From: Bacillota bacterium
GTDB taxonomy: Bacteria > Bacillota > Clostridia > Oscillospirales > Ruminococcaceae
Assembly: GCA_023429685.1 (NCBI GenBank)
Contig: JAEZDF010000022.1
Coordinates: forward strand, 1 to 20,399
DNA: 20,399 nt
Direction of reading: 5' to 3'
The notes below the pieces were generated by a model. It saw nothing but the letters and a program-made list of their open reading frames with translations, searched no databases and had not been told where the DNA came from. Below, piece after piece: positions 1 through 7,700 of the stretch (its first letter is position 1; every line of letters begins with the position of its first letter). Made by a program: the position numbers and the translations under genes.

Positions 1-781
1 CGTCGGTGTCTGCTTGCTGGTGCATCAGGATATGAAAGATATTCATTAAAAAGTTGCCCGTACCGCAGCAGGGGTCAAGGATTCGTTTGCCCGACAGCAT
101 GCCGTTTGCATCCAGATAGAAGGCGCAATCCTCGGCAATGCGCTTGGGGGTGTAATAAACCCCCTCGGTTTTGCGCTTTGCAATGCTGCTGATGGACATA
201 TATAAAAGTCCCAGAAAGTCCTCGTTATCTATGTAGCGTATCGGCTCACACAGTGCGGGCAGCGCGTCCTTTATCCGTTGCTCGTCAGGCAATGTAACCA
301 GCATATCGTCGATTAGGCTGCGATACGCGCCCAGCAGCTCGCTGTCTTTCAGGTATGAGAACAACAGCACGTCGCCCGTGCAGAAGATAAGCCCCCTGCT
401 AGCAAGCAGCTTTAGCGAGTATTCGGCGAGTATCACGTGCATCAGCTCGTCGCCGCCGCCTAGGGTGTCTACACACGCGATAATGCGTTTGGCGGCGTCG
501 GTGTACTCCTTTTGTGCCACATATCCAGCGGGCACCACGTTGCCGGTGTGCTTGGTTTTGTTGCGTCGGCGGGTTAAGCGGTCGCTCTCGCCGCTTTGTA
601 TGCTGCGCACCAGACTAAGAACATCGTCTTTGTCAAAGCACAGCTTGCGCAGCCCCGATTTTACGGGTCTTAGCTTGCCGCTCTTTACCCAGTTGCGTGC
701 CGTTGCCTGCGAGATTAAAAGCACCGAGCACAGCTCCTCTATGGTAAGCACGTCTTTGCTAGCAAACCGGTTTTTGTCCAT
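1..781 (-). CDS. N-6 adenine DNA methylase with N-terminal helix-turn-helix (3' end outside window)
   Basis: This gene methylates adenine in DNA using S-adenosylmethionine and is probably the modification half of a restriction-modification system. The 260 visible residues begin at an ATG at 781. Residues about 11-55 form a MerR/excisionase-like helix-turn-helix (LTIEELCSVLLISQATARNW). Residues 207-212 carry the GVYYTP motif that precedes the catalytic domain in type I, Eco57I-like and related N6 methylases. The SAM-binding motif I is at 235-243 (LDPCCGTGN, unusual only in its double cysteine). The catalytic NPPF/Y motif would lie beyond the window edge. It is the last visible gene of a minus-strand unit and starts 28 bp after the restriction-like gene. 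An AGCGGAGGATCC ribosome binding site precedes the ATG. The methylase class is secure. Whether it is a stand-alone methylase or a type IIG fusion cannot be seen. Confidence 0.88.
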   Translation of the reverse strand, partial: MDKNRFASKDVLTIEELCSVLLISQATARNWVKSGKLRPVKSGLRKLCFDKDDVLSLVRSIQSGESDRLTRRRNKTKHTGNVVPAGYVAQKEYTDAAKRIIACVDTLGGGDELMHVILAEYSLKLLASRGLIFCTGDVLLFSYLKDSELLGAYRSLIDDMLVTLPDEQRIKDALPALCEPIRYIDNEDFLGLLYMSISSIAKRKTEGVYYTPKRIAEDCAFYLDANGMLSGKRILDPCCGTGNFLMNIFHILMHQQADTD

Positions 782-809
782 TTATATGGATCCTCCGCTA
801 CTGATATAT

Positions 810-1358
810 TTATGTGAGTAGATTAAAAAGGTCAAGATAACTCAGTTTGAACTTCAAGTATTTTTTATGGTGTTGTATATTTATCTCGGTAAGACCCATC
901 TGAGCTTCTTCTACACTGCTTTGGTGTTGCTTATTGCTAAAGCCGGGCAAATAGGGCAGTTCAGGAACAGTAGCTTTATAAATATGAATGAAATCATAAA
1001 AGTAGATCCCATAATATAAAACGTCAAAATGATTAAGCTTAAGTTGTTGTATATTGCAGATGAATTTACTGTTTTGTATGTCAGACTCGTTAATTGCATT
1101 TTTCTTATTAGAAGCAGCTTTATATATTTCAGCGATTACATTACTTTTACTGAGTGAACGCGGTTTATCTATCGCACGAGAAAAGCCTACCTCTACACGT
1201 AATTTGTTAGTTGGGTCATACAAATTATAGTATTTTACGTGTGATTTGGAATAGCCAAACAGTTGTTGTATCATTATCTCCGCAACTTTTCCAAAACGAG
1301 CAGAACTAAGATTGAAAACACCCATCCTGAATCTGTCCAAGTCAAAAATGGTTTTCAT
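810..1358 (-). CDS. Putative restriction-endonuclease-like protein linked to the methylase
   Basis: A 182-aa protein of uncertain family. Residues 22-35 (FGKVAEIMIQQLFG) look like the amphipathic first helix of PD-(D/E)xK nucleases. Residues 48-58 run D...LRVEVGF, where a nuclease would normally have E-x-K, so the lysine position appears to be glycine (G58). Residues 102-120 (NIQQLKLNHFDVLYYGIYF) resemble the central strand-helix of small type II endonuclease-like proteins. The gene lies 17 bp after the HD gene and 28 bp before the methylase, which fits the R partner of an R-M pair. It is clearly more AT-rich than its neighbours, a sign of separate acquisition. An AGAGGG site sits upstream of the ATG. 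The endonuclease role is inferred from context and weak motif resemblance, and the protein may be inactive or something else. Confidence 0.5.
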   Translation of the reverse strand: MKTIFDLDRFRMGVFNLSSARFGKVAEIMIQQLFGYSKSHVKYYNLYDPTNKLRVEVGFSRAIDKPRSLSKSNVIAEIYKAASNKKNAINESDIQNSKFICNIQQLKLNHFDVLYYGIYFYDFIHIYKATVPELPYLPGFSNKQHQSSVEEAQMGLTEINIQHHKKYLKFKLSYLDLFNLLT

Positions 1359-1375
1359 GAAAATACGCCCTCTGT

Positions 1376-1960
1376 CTATTTGTTTCTCACTGTCGACGTG
1401 CCCTGCTCGCGCAGGTAGGTGGATTCCAGATCGGCGAGATGTAGCTTTACGGCAAGCGGGTACTTTTCATACGCGTGGCTCACACCAAAGCTTCCGCCCC
1501 GCGCTGCTTCGTCAAACCCGCCCATATGCCAGCGCACGGCAATCGCCTCCGCAGGCTTTAACCGCAAAAACCGCTCGATTAAAAACACCGACTTCTCCCC
1601 GTGCCCGAACGGGAACGCATCCTCAATCGAGTAGTAAGAGACCTGCTCCCACTGCCCCTTTTCGTTCTTGGCGTTGCGAAAGGAGGTTTTGTAAAACTGC
1701 GTCTTGCACAGGTCGTGCAGCAGCCCGCAGATGGCAAAGCTTTCGTGGTTGTCGGTATCGGCATCAAAATGCTTTTGCATCAACACCTCATATACGCTCA
1801 CGCTGTGCTGAACGAGCCCGCCCTCACACGCGCAGTGGTACTTGGTGCTTGCGGGCGCTGTGAAGAAGTCGGTGGTCTCAAGCCATTTCAGTAGCTCGTC
1901 CGCGCCGTCACGGTGGACGTTTTTGGTAAAGATATCAACAAATTGTTCTTTATAAGTCAT
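1376..1960 (-). CDS. HD-domain phosphohydrolase
   Basis: A 194-aa soluble protein with the full metal-binding pattern of the HD superfamily: H52 in LVQHSVSV, the H82-D83 doublet in ICGLLHDLCK, H120 in FGHGEKS, H145 in VRWHMGG and D177 in LHLADLES. The family hydrolyses phosphoesters such as nucleotides, cyclic nucleotides or single-stranded nucleic acid ends. The substrate here cannot be read from sequence. It is the first gene of the minus-strand unit, with a strong AAGGAG site 8 bp before the ATG and only 17 bp to the next gene, so co-transcription with the restriction-like gene and methylase is likely. Similar small HD proteins occur in Clostridia and their phages. Confidence 0.85.
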   Translation of the reverse strand: MTYKEQFVDIFTKNVHRDGADELLKWLETTDFFTAPASTKYHCACEGGLVQHSVSVYEVLMQKHFDADTDNHESFAICGLLHDLCKTQFYKTSFRNAKNEKGQWEQVSYYSIEDAFPFGHGEKSVFLIERFLRLKPAEAIAVRWHMGGFDEAARGGSFGVSHAYEKYPLAVKLHLADLESTYLREQGTSTVRNK

Positions 1961-2061
1961 AGATATTCTCCTTATATATGTGTGTAACGGAAATCGTCGT
2001 AAGCGAAAACCACAAATCGGCTAGCCGCCCGCCGAGAATACGGCAAATTACTTAATTGTGA

Positions 2062-2166
2062 TTATTATACCATAGCCGCATTGCGGCTGTGGTATAATTG
2101 GCCATCGCCGTAAGGCGGGCCATTAAAATAAGCGTATAATAAACGCTGTGCGTTTATTATACCATA
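2062..2166. repeat. Cluster of three back-to-back inverted repeats with flanking direct repeats
   Basis: Three hairpins follow each other within about 105 bp. The first has 16-bp arms (2065-2080 and 2082-2097) with one G-T mismatch and almost no loop. The second pairs TGGCC/GGCCA and CGCC/GGCG around a GTAA loop (2099-2122), with a 2-base bulge. The third has perfect 13-bp arms GTATAATAAACGC/GCGTTTATTATAC (2134-2146 and 2150-2162) around TGT. A 13-bp direct repeat, TTATTATACCATA, marks both ends (2062-2074 and 2154-2166). No long T-run follows, so this is not a typical terminator. The form suits a REP/MITE-like dispersed element or a processed RNA. Confidence 0.75.
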
Positions 2167-2344
2167 TCAAATACTGCGGCGCTACTAAACGCCTCACAAT
2201 CTCTGCCAATTCGGCGGAAAACATCCTTTACAAAACGGAATTTATCGACTGCCTCTTACCCTGTTGCCAGTTTAATCGTTTGAAGTTTTGAAGGATAAGG
2301 CGTCGGTTAATGCGTTTTTCACCACGTAAGAGAGCGATAATAAA

Positions 2345-2387
2345 ACAGGCGACGGCTGTGACCCACATAGTCAAAGCCGTCGCCTGT
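2345..2387 (-). terminator. Terminator-like hairpin downstream of mscL
   Basis: Perfect 13-bp GC-rich arms (ACAGGCGACGGCT at 2345-2357, AGCCGTCGCCTGT at 2375-2387) enclose a 17-nt loop. Read on the minus strand, the stem is followed by TTTTATTA, a modest U-tract. It lies 130 bp after the mscL stop codon and probably ends that operon. The long loop and interrupted U-tract make it less than ideal. Confidence 0.55.
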
Positions 2388-2518
2388 CGTTTAAAATGAA
2401 GGGTTGCCGAAGGTGCGTAACCTCGATGGAAGCCCGAGTGCGAGTAAAGGCCACTTACTTTACACAAAGCAAGTCGATAGTCCTGCTAGGGGCACCGGGG
2501 CAAACGGGCGGCAGTATG

Positions 2519-2986
2519 TCATCGTTCTTTCAGCAGGTCGCGAATCTCGGTCAACAGCACTGCCTCATCCGAACGTTTGGGCTCGGGCGGGGGAGCGGGC
2601 TTTTCCGCCTCCTTCTTGCGGCGCAGGCGGTTTAACAGCTTTACCATAAGAAACACCACGAGCGAGATCAGAAGAAAATCGATAACCGTCTGTGCAAATG
2701 CGCCGTAGCGAAGGCTCACCTCTGCCTCGGTGCCAATGGTGTCGGGAAAGGTGTACATGATCTGTGTAAAGTTAATTCCCTTTATTAGGTAACCAATCAG
2801 CGGGGTGACGAGGTCCTGCACGAGGGAGTTGACAATCTTCGTAAACGCGCTGCCGACGATAATGCCGACAGCCATATCTACAACGTTGCCGCGGGAGATA
2901 AACTCCTTAAACTCGCCTGCAATCTTACCCTGTTTCTTGATGTTTTCCTTTACCTTTTCGATGTCCACCTTGGGTTGAATATCCAT
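2519..2986 (-). CDS. mscL: Large-conductance mechanosensitive channel MscL
   Basis: This protein forms the homopentameric membrane pore that opens under extreme membrane tension and releases solutes during hypo-osmotic shock. The 155 residues show the family hallmark FKEFISRGNVVDMAVGIIVGSAF (26-48, key residues R32-G33-N34 and the small-residue helix) leading into transmembrane helix 1 up to about 67. A short extracytoplasmic loop follows, then transmembrane helix 2 at about 100-121 (TVIDFLLISLVVFLMVKLLN). The C-terminal cytoplasmic helix ends in the conserved LLTEIRDLLKER. The N-terminus carries about 20 extra charged residues compared with most MscLs, and the C-terminal linker is rich in Pro and Glu. 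AAGGAGAG lies 8 bp before the ATG. The gene starts 20 bp after the FtsZ-like gene, so the two probably share one transcript. Confidence 0.96.
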   Translation of the reverse strand: MDIQPKVDIEKVKENIKKQGKIAGEFKEFISRGNVVDMAVGIIVGSAFTKIVNSLVQDLVTPLIGYLIKGINFTQIMYTFPDTIGTEAEVSLRYGAFAQTVIDFLLISLVVFLMVKLLNRLRRKKEAEKPAPPPEPKRSDEAVLLTEIRDLLKER

Positions 2987-3006
2987 GACTGTTCTCTCCT
3001 TTTGCT

Positions 3007-3756
3007 TTAACTCAGCTGCTTGTTTATTTCTTTTATCATCTCCATCGTGTGGGGCGCGGGTTTGGAACGCAAAATCTCAACCCGCATCCCGCCCGGCTGT
3101 GCGCTTTCACTCAGGTAGATGTTCCACAGTACGGGAAAGTGGGTCTCCTGCGGCATCAGGCAGAGCAGTGGCGTAATCAGCTCGTCGATATTTAACATAT
3201 CGTCGCCCGGGGAAAGCAGTACGCTAATCATCGCCGGCCACGCGTGCCGTGCCATCTCAAGGGCGTTTACATCTCGCTCAAACGCCTGCGGATCGATCTC
3301 CTCATACCGCAGCGAATGGTGCACCACGGTGTGTGTGGGGTCAAAGGTGGTGCGCAGCTCGGCGGTGTCAAGCTCGAGCAGGCGGGGGCTAACCAGCATA
3401 TGCGCGACCAAATCCATCAGGGGAAACACCCCTGTTTCGGCATCCTCGCTGCCAAGGGAAAAGATACAGCTGCATTTGTGCTTGATGGCCTTTATAAGCT
3501 CCGGCGGCGCGGGGTTTGCAATAATCACAAATACCTCCTCCGCCTTGCAGCGGTCAAGCACGCGGGCAAGCAGCACAAGGTCGGCAAGACCGCTGCCATC
3601 TGCAACCAAACACAAGGAAGAGGACGGCGCGTAGCGGTCAATCTCCTCCTCGCTGTGGATAATGGGGTAAGCTTCCCCAATATAGGAGGCGGCGTAATCG
3701 CCTATCCCTAAAAAAATCAGATCCTGCGGGTCACAGCTTGGTTCTAAAAAATGCAT
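3007..3756 (-). CDS. Degenerate FtsZ-like protein (tubulin/FtsZ fold without GTPase signature)
   Basis: A 249-aa protein whose segments follow FtsZ in order. LIFLGIGDYAASYIGE (13-28) matches the FtsZ start IKVIGVGGGGNNAV. LCLVADGSGLADLVLLARVL (48-67) sits where FtsZ has FVTAGMGGGTGTGAAPVIA. MDLVAHMLVSPRLLELDTAELRT (114-136) matches DLIATPGLINLDFADVKT. ISVLLSPGDDMLNIDEL (177-193) and MRVEILRSK (224-232) match the C-terminal GVLMNITGG.NLSLYEV and VVTVIATG. The glycine-rich GTP-binding loop is lost (ADGSGLAD in place of GGGTGTG), and the protein is about 100 residues shorter than FtsZ, so it probably does not hydrolyse GTP. I chose the ATG at 3756: AGAAGGGA lies 12 bp before it, whereas the in-frame TTG at 3768 directly abuts that site. 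It precedes mscL by 20 bp. The fold is inferred by eye and the function is unknown. Confidence 0.55.
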   Translation of the reverse strand: MHFLEPSCDPQDLIFLGIGDYAASYIGEAYPIIHSEEEIDRYAPSSSLCLVADGSGLADLVLLARVLDRCKAEEVFVIIANPAPPELIKAIKHKCSCIFSLGSEDAETGVFPLMDLVAHMLVSPRLLELDTAELRTTFDPTHTVVHHSLRYEEIDPQAFERDVNALEMARHAWPAMISVLLSPGDDMLNIDELITPLLCLMPQETHFPVLWNIYLSESAQPGGMRVEILRSKPAPHTMEMIKEINKQLS

Positions 3757-4051
3757 GAGTACGACCAATCCCTTCTAAAGGTCTTTTGATACAAATAGTC
3801 TGCAAAAATCGCTTTGTTCTATACAATACAGCAATCAGGTATAACACCTCTCTATTATGCACAGCCACTCGGGGCTTGTCTAGCCCAAACTAAGAGCAGG
3901 TCATATTTGGTGCGAGGTTTATTCATAATATCTACGTAGAACTTTGTGCTGCAAATCGATATAATTGCAACTGATAAAGCACTGCATAGTCAGTAGCCAT
4001 TTCTATAACAAACGAAACATACATAGTACTAAGTTGTAAGGATGAGTATAA

Positions 4052-4756
4052 ATGAACAGTATTGTAGCCTTCGAGGATGTGCGCAAAAGCTATCGTATGG
4101 GGGAAGTGACCATCCATGCCGCGGATGGCATCAACCTGACCATAAACCGCGGGGAATTCGCGATTATCGTAGGTCCCAGCGGCGCGGGTAAAACCACCGT
4201 GCTCAATATGCTCGGCGGCATGGATACCTGCGATTCGGGCAAGATTATCGTGGACGGCGAGGACATTGCAGCGTACAGCCCGAAACGGCTGATTACCTAT
4301 CGCCGACATGATATCGGCTTTGTGTTTCAATTTTATAATCTGGTTCAGAATCTAACGGCGCTTGAGAACGTAGAGCTTGCCGCGCAGATCTGTAAAGACC
4401 CCATTCCCGCAGAGGAGGTTTTGCGAGAGGTGGGGCTTTTTGAGCGTAAAAACAACTTTCCGGCTCAGCTTTCGGGCGGCGAACAGCAGCGCGTTGCCAT
4501 TGCACGCGCCCTTGCAAAGCGCCCCAAGCTTTTGTTGTGCGACGAGCCGACCGGCGCGCTCGATTACAACACCGGCAAAACCATCCTAAAGCTGTTGCAG
4601 GATACCTGTAAAAACCTCGGTATCACGGTGGTGGTTATCACCCACAATCAGGCAATCACCCCAATGGCGGATCGCATCATCAAGGTGAAAAACAGCCGTG
4701 TGCAGGAGATGGTGCAAAACAGCGACCCCATAGCAGTGGAAAGGATTGAATGGTAG
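4052..4756 (+). CDS. ABC transporter ATPase, MacB/LolD/BceA type
   Basis: This is the cytoplasmic ATPase that powers the FtsX-type permease encoded next to it. The 234 residues contain every expected motif: Walker A GPSGAGKTT at 41-49 (K47), Q-loop Q93, signature LSGGEQQR at 140-147, Walker B LLLCDEPTG at 160-168 with catalytic E165, and switch H198 in VVVITHN. The GGEQQRVAIARAL pattern and the QFYNLVQNLTALENVELA segment are typical of the lipoprotein/peptide-export and antimicrobial-peptide-resistance branch. AAGGATGAG lies 9 bp upstream of the ATG. A TATAAT hexamer at 3960-3965 could be the -10 box of its promoter, although no good -35 is visible. The stop codon overlaps the permease start (ATGGTAG), so the two are translationally coupled. 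Confidence 0.95.
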   Translation: MNSIVAFEDVRKSYRMGEVTIHAADGINLTINRGEFAIIVGPSGAGKTTVLNMLGGMDTCDSGKIIVDGEDIAAYSPKRLITYRRHDIGFVFQFYNLVQNLTALENVELAAQICKDPIPAEEVLREVGLFERKNNFPAQLSGGEQQRVAIARALAKRPKLLLCDEPTGALDYNTGKTILKLLQDTCKNLGITVVVITHNQAITPMADRIIKVKNSRVQEMVQNSDPIAVERIEW

Positions 4757-7700
4757 CAATGAAAAAAGCCCTGTTCACCTCCGCCCTGCGGGAGATTCGC
4801 AAAACGTTTAGCCGCTTTATGTCCATCTTCTTAATCGTAGCACTCGGTACGGGGTTTTTTGCAGGCGTTAAGGCAACCACGCCGGATATGTTGCTGACCA
4901 TCGATCGGTATTTTGACGAGAACCGCCTTGCCGACCTGCGGGTCGTATCTACCATGGGACTGGATGAGGATGATATCGAGAGCATCCGCAACTCGCAAGG
5001 GGTGCGTGGGGTTATGCCATCCTATACCGCCGATGTGCTTACCTACATCGAAAGCAACCAGCTCATACTTAGGCTGCATTCGTTGCCCCTTGCCGCCAAG
5101 GAGGAAGACCTGTTAAACCGCCCGACGCTGGTGGAAGGAAGGATGCCCACACAGTCGGGCGAGTGTCTTGCCGAGACGCGTGCTTCGGGAAACGCCGGTT
5201 ATCAGATTGGGGACGTCATCATCGTCGAGACAGACGGCGACGACCCAATAGAGGATATGCTTTCGGTCACAAAGTTTACCGTGGTGGGACTGGTCTCATC
5301 CCCCTACTATATTACATTTGAGCGGGGAAGCAGCTCGGTGGGGAGTGGATCTGTCGACAGGTATCTGTATATCCCCGAGCAGGATTTTAGCTATACGGTA
5401 TATACCGATGCGTTTGTTGCGTTAAACGGCGCACTCGAAGCCGAGAGCTACCAAAAGCCATACAACGATATCGTTGATGCCGAGGTGGATGAGTTAAAAA
5501 CGGTTGCCGCCCTGCGGGAGCGGCTGCGTTACGAAGCGATTGTCACCGAGGCGACGGAGGAGCTTGACAAGGGCAGGCGAGAGCTTGCCGACGCAAAACA
5601 AGAGGCAGACCAAAAGCTTGCCGATGCGCGCACAGAGCTCGACGATGCCCACAAAAAGCTTGACGACGGTCGTAGGGAATACTACGACGGACTGCAAACC
5701 TTTCAAACCGAGATAGCCGACGCGCAGAAAAAGCTGGACGACGGTGAAAAAGAACTTGCCGAAGGATGGCAAGAGTACCGCGACGGGCTTAGAACCTACG
5801 AGCGGGAGAGTGCGTCCGCCCACGAAAAGCTGGCTGCCGCCAATGCGCAGATTGCGGCAGGGCTTGCTCAGTACGAACAAGGGCTTGCCCAGTATGAGCA
5901 GGCGGTACAGACCCATGCGGTGCTTTCGGGCGCGTTCGAGGCAGTGCAAAACCCTGCGTCTAGTTTAGAGCAGCGTCAGACAGCACTTGCCACCATATCC
6001 GGCATTGCAGCCGTGCTGAGCGAAAGCGAGGATACCGCTCCGCTTGGGCAGGTGCTCCTTGCCTATGTCGCCGCGCCCGAAAACCCGTTGAACATCTATG
6101 CCGCACAGGCGGCGCTCGACGGCTTTGCCGGTACGCTCACACAGAACAAGAAGAAGCTTGACGACGCAAAGGCGGAGCTTGCTGCGGCGGCCAGACAGGT
6201 GTCCACCGGCTATGCGGCACTTGCCGCGGCAAGCACACAGCTCGAAAATGCAAGACAGCAGCTTGAGGATGCGCAAAAAACACTGGATGAGGGCAAGGCG
6301 GAGCTGAAAGCCGAGAAGGAAAAGGGCGAGAAGAAGCTTGCCGACGCTGCCCGCGAACTGCGAGACGGAGAGCGAGAGCTTGCAAGCGGCGAACTCGAGT
6401 ATGAGGACGCAAAGAATACAGCCCAGCGTGAAATAGCCGACGCACAGGCAGAGATTGACGACGCACAAAAAAAGATTGACGACCTATCTCCGCCCGAGTG
6501 GTATATTTTAACGAGGGACAGCATTCCCGGCAACGCGGCGTACTACGACGATGCCAACCGCATCGACGCCATTGCGAAGGTGTTCCCGCTCTTTTTCCTG
6601 CTTGTGGCGGCACTGGTGTGCCTGACGACCATGACGCGCATGGTGGAGGAGCAGCGAACCGAGCTTGGCACCGTCAAGGCGCTGGGCTATAGCAAGGGTG
6701 CGGCGGTATTTAAGTTTTTGTTCTACTCCGGCCTAGCAAGTCTGCTGGGAAGTGCGGTAGGTCTTGCGATTGGGTTTAAGGTGTTTCCGTTTGTCATTGG
6801 TTCGGCGTACGGCATTCTGTATCAAATCCCCCCGATACAGACCCCGTTTCACTGGGATTACGCCATCCCTACGGCGCTGGTCGCGGTGCTGGGGACCATG
6901 TCTGCAGCACTGCTTGCGTGCTACAAGGAGCTTGCCGAACAGCCTGCCACGCTGATGCGCCCCAAGGCACCAAAGCCGGGCAAACGGGTGTTGCTTGAGC
7001 GCATCACCCCGATATGGCGTCGTCTGGGGTTTACGCAGAAGGTCACCGTGCGTAACCTTTTGCGGTATAAGCGTAGGATGCTGATGACGGTAATTGGCAT
7101 TGCGGGATGCACCGCGCTAATGGTGGCGGGCTTTGGGATGAAAGAATCCATCTCCTCCATCGGAGCCAAGCAGTACGGTGACATATTCCTGTATCACGGC
7201 ATGGTGGTGGTCAATCAGGATAAGGGGCAGGACCAAAAAGATCAGCTTGAAGAAACAATTGCCGAGCATGATAACGTCATCGGCACGCTGGGAGCGCGGC
7301 AGGAGACGGTCACGGCACTGTCTGATAGCGGTGGGCGTGAATTTGATGCGGTGCTGTTTGTGCCAGAGACCACCGAGACCATCGACGACTATGCGGTGCT
7401 GCGCACACGCGTGGGCAAGGAGCCGATCTCGCTTGAGACAGACGGCGCGGTGATAACCGAAAAGCTCGCGGAGCTGCTTGATGTCCAGGTGGGCGACGCC
7501 ATTACGCTGCGGGACACGGACAACCGCCCCTACGACATTCGGGTGGCAGGTGTGACCGAAAACTACGTGTTCCATTACGTCTATCTGTCGCACGAACAGT
7601 ACGAGAGGGTGTTTGAAAAGCCCTTTGAGCCAAACACGCAGTTTTTGCGCCTAGCCGATACGTCGGACGACGCGCAGGACGCGCTTTCCCGCGAACTGAT

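Larger units (their letters stand above)
1961..2518. other. Gene-free stretch with palindromes and a terminator
   Basis: This 558-bp stretch separates the HD gene promoter region from the end of mscL. It contains a palindrome cluster (2062-2166), a terminator-like hairpin (2345-2387) and a GC-rich block (2388-2518) that I could not assign. A 79-codon open frame on the minus strand (2228-2467) lacks a convincing ribosome binding site and resembles no family I know, so I do not call a gene. A 10-bp palindrome CGGCTAGCCG lies at 2018-2027. Confidence 0.6.

Noticed and set aside
378..821. 147-codon plus-strand frame opposite the methylase
   Set aside because: The minus strand encodes a recognisable methylase over the same bases. 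The plus-strand product is Ser/Arg-rich and has no ribosome binding site.
1312..1863. 183-codon plus-strand frame opposite the HD gene
   Set aside because: Arg/Ala/Ser/Pro-rich shadow translation of a conserved HD-domain gene.
2228..2467. 79-codon minus-strand frame in the palindrome-rich gap
   Set aside because: It crosses the terminator-like hairpin, has no convincing ribosome binding site, and its translation resembles no known family.
2388..2518. Riboswitch candidate
   Set aside because: It is downstream of mscL on the coding strand, and no conserved core of the riboswitch classes I know could be matched, so it is listed only as an unexplained block.
5541..6490. Repetitive codons in the FtsX permease gene as a DNA repeat or CRISPR-like array
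   Set aside because: The repetition is at the protein level (coiled-coil heptads). Units vary in length and sequence and lie within one open reading frame.
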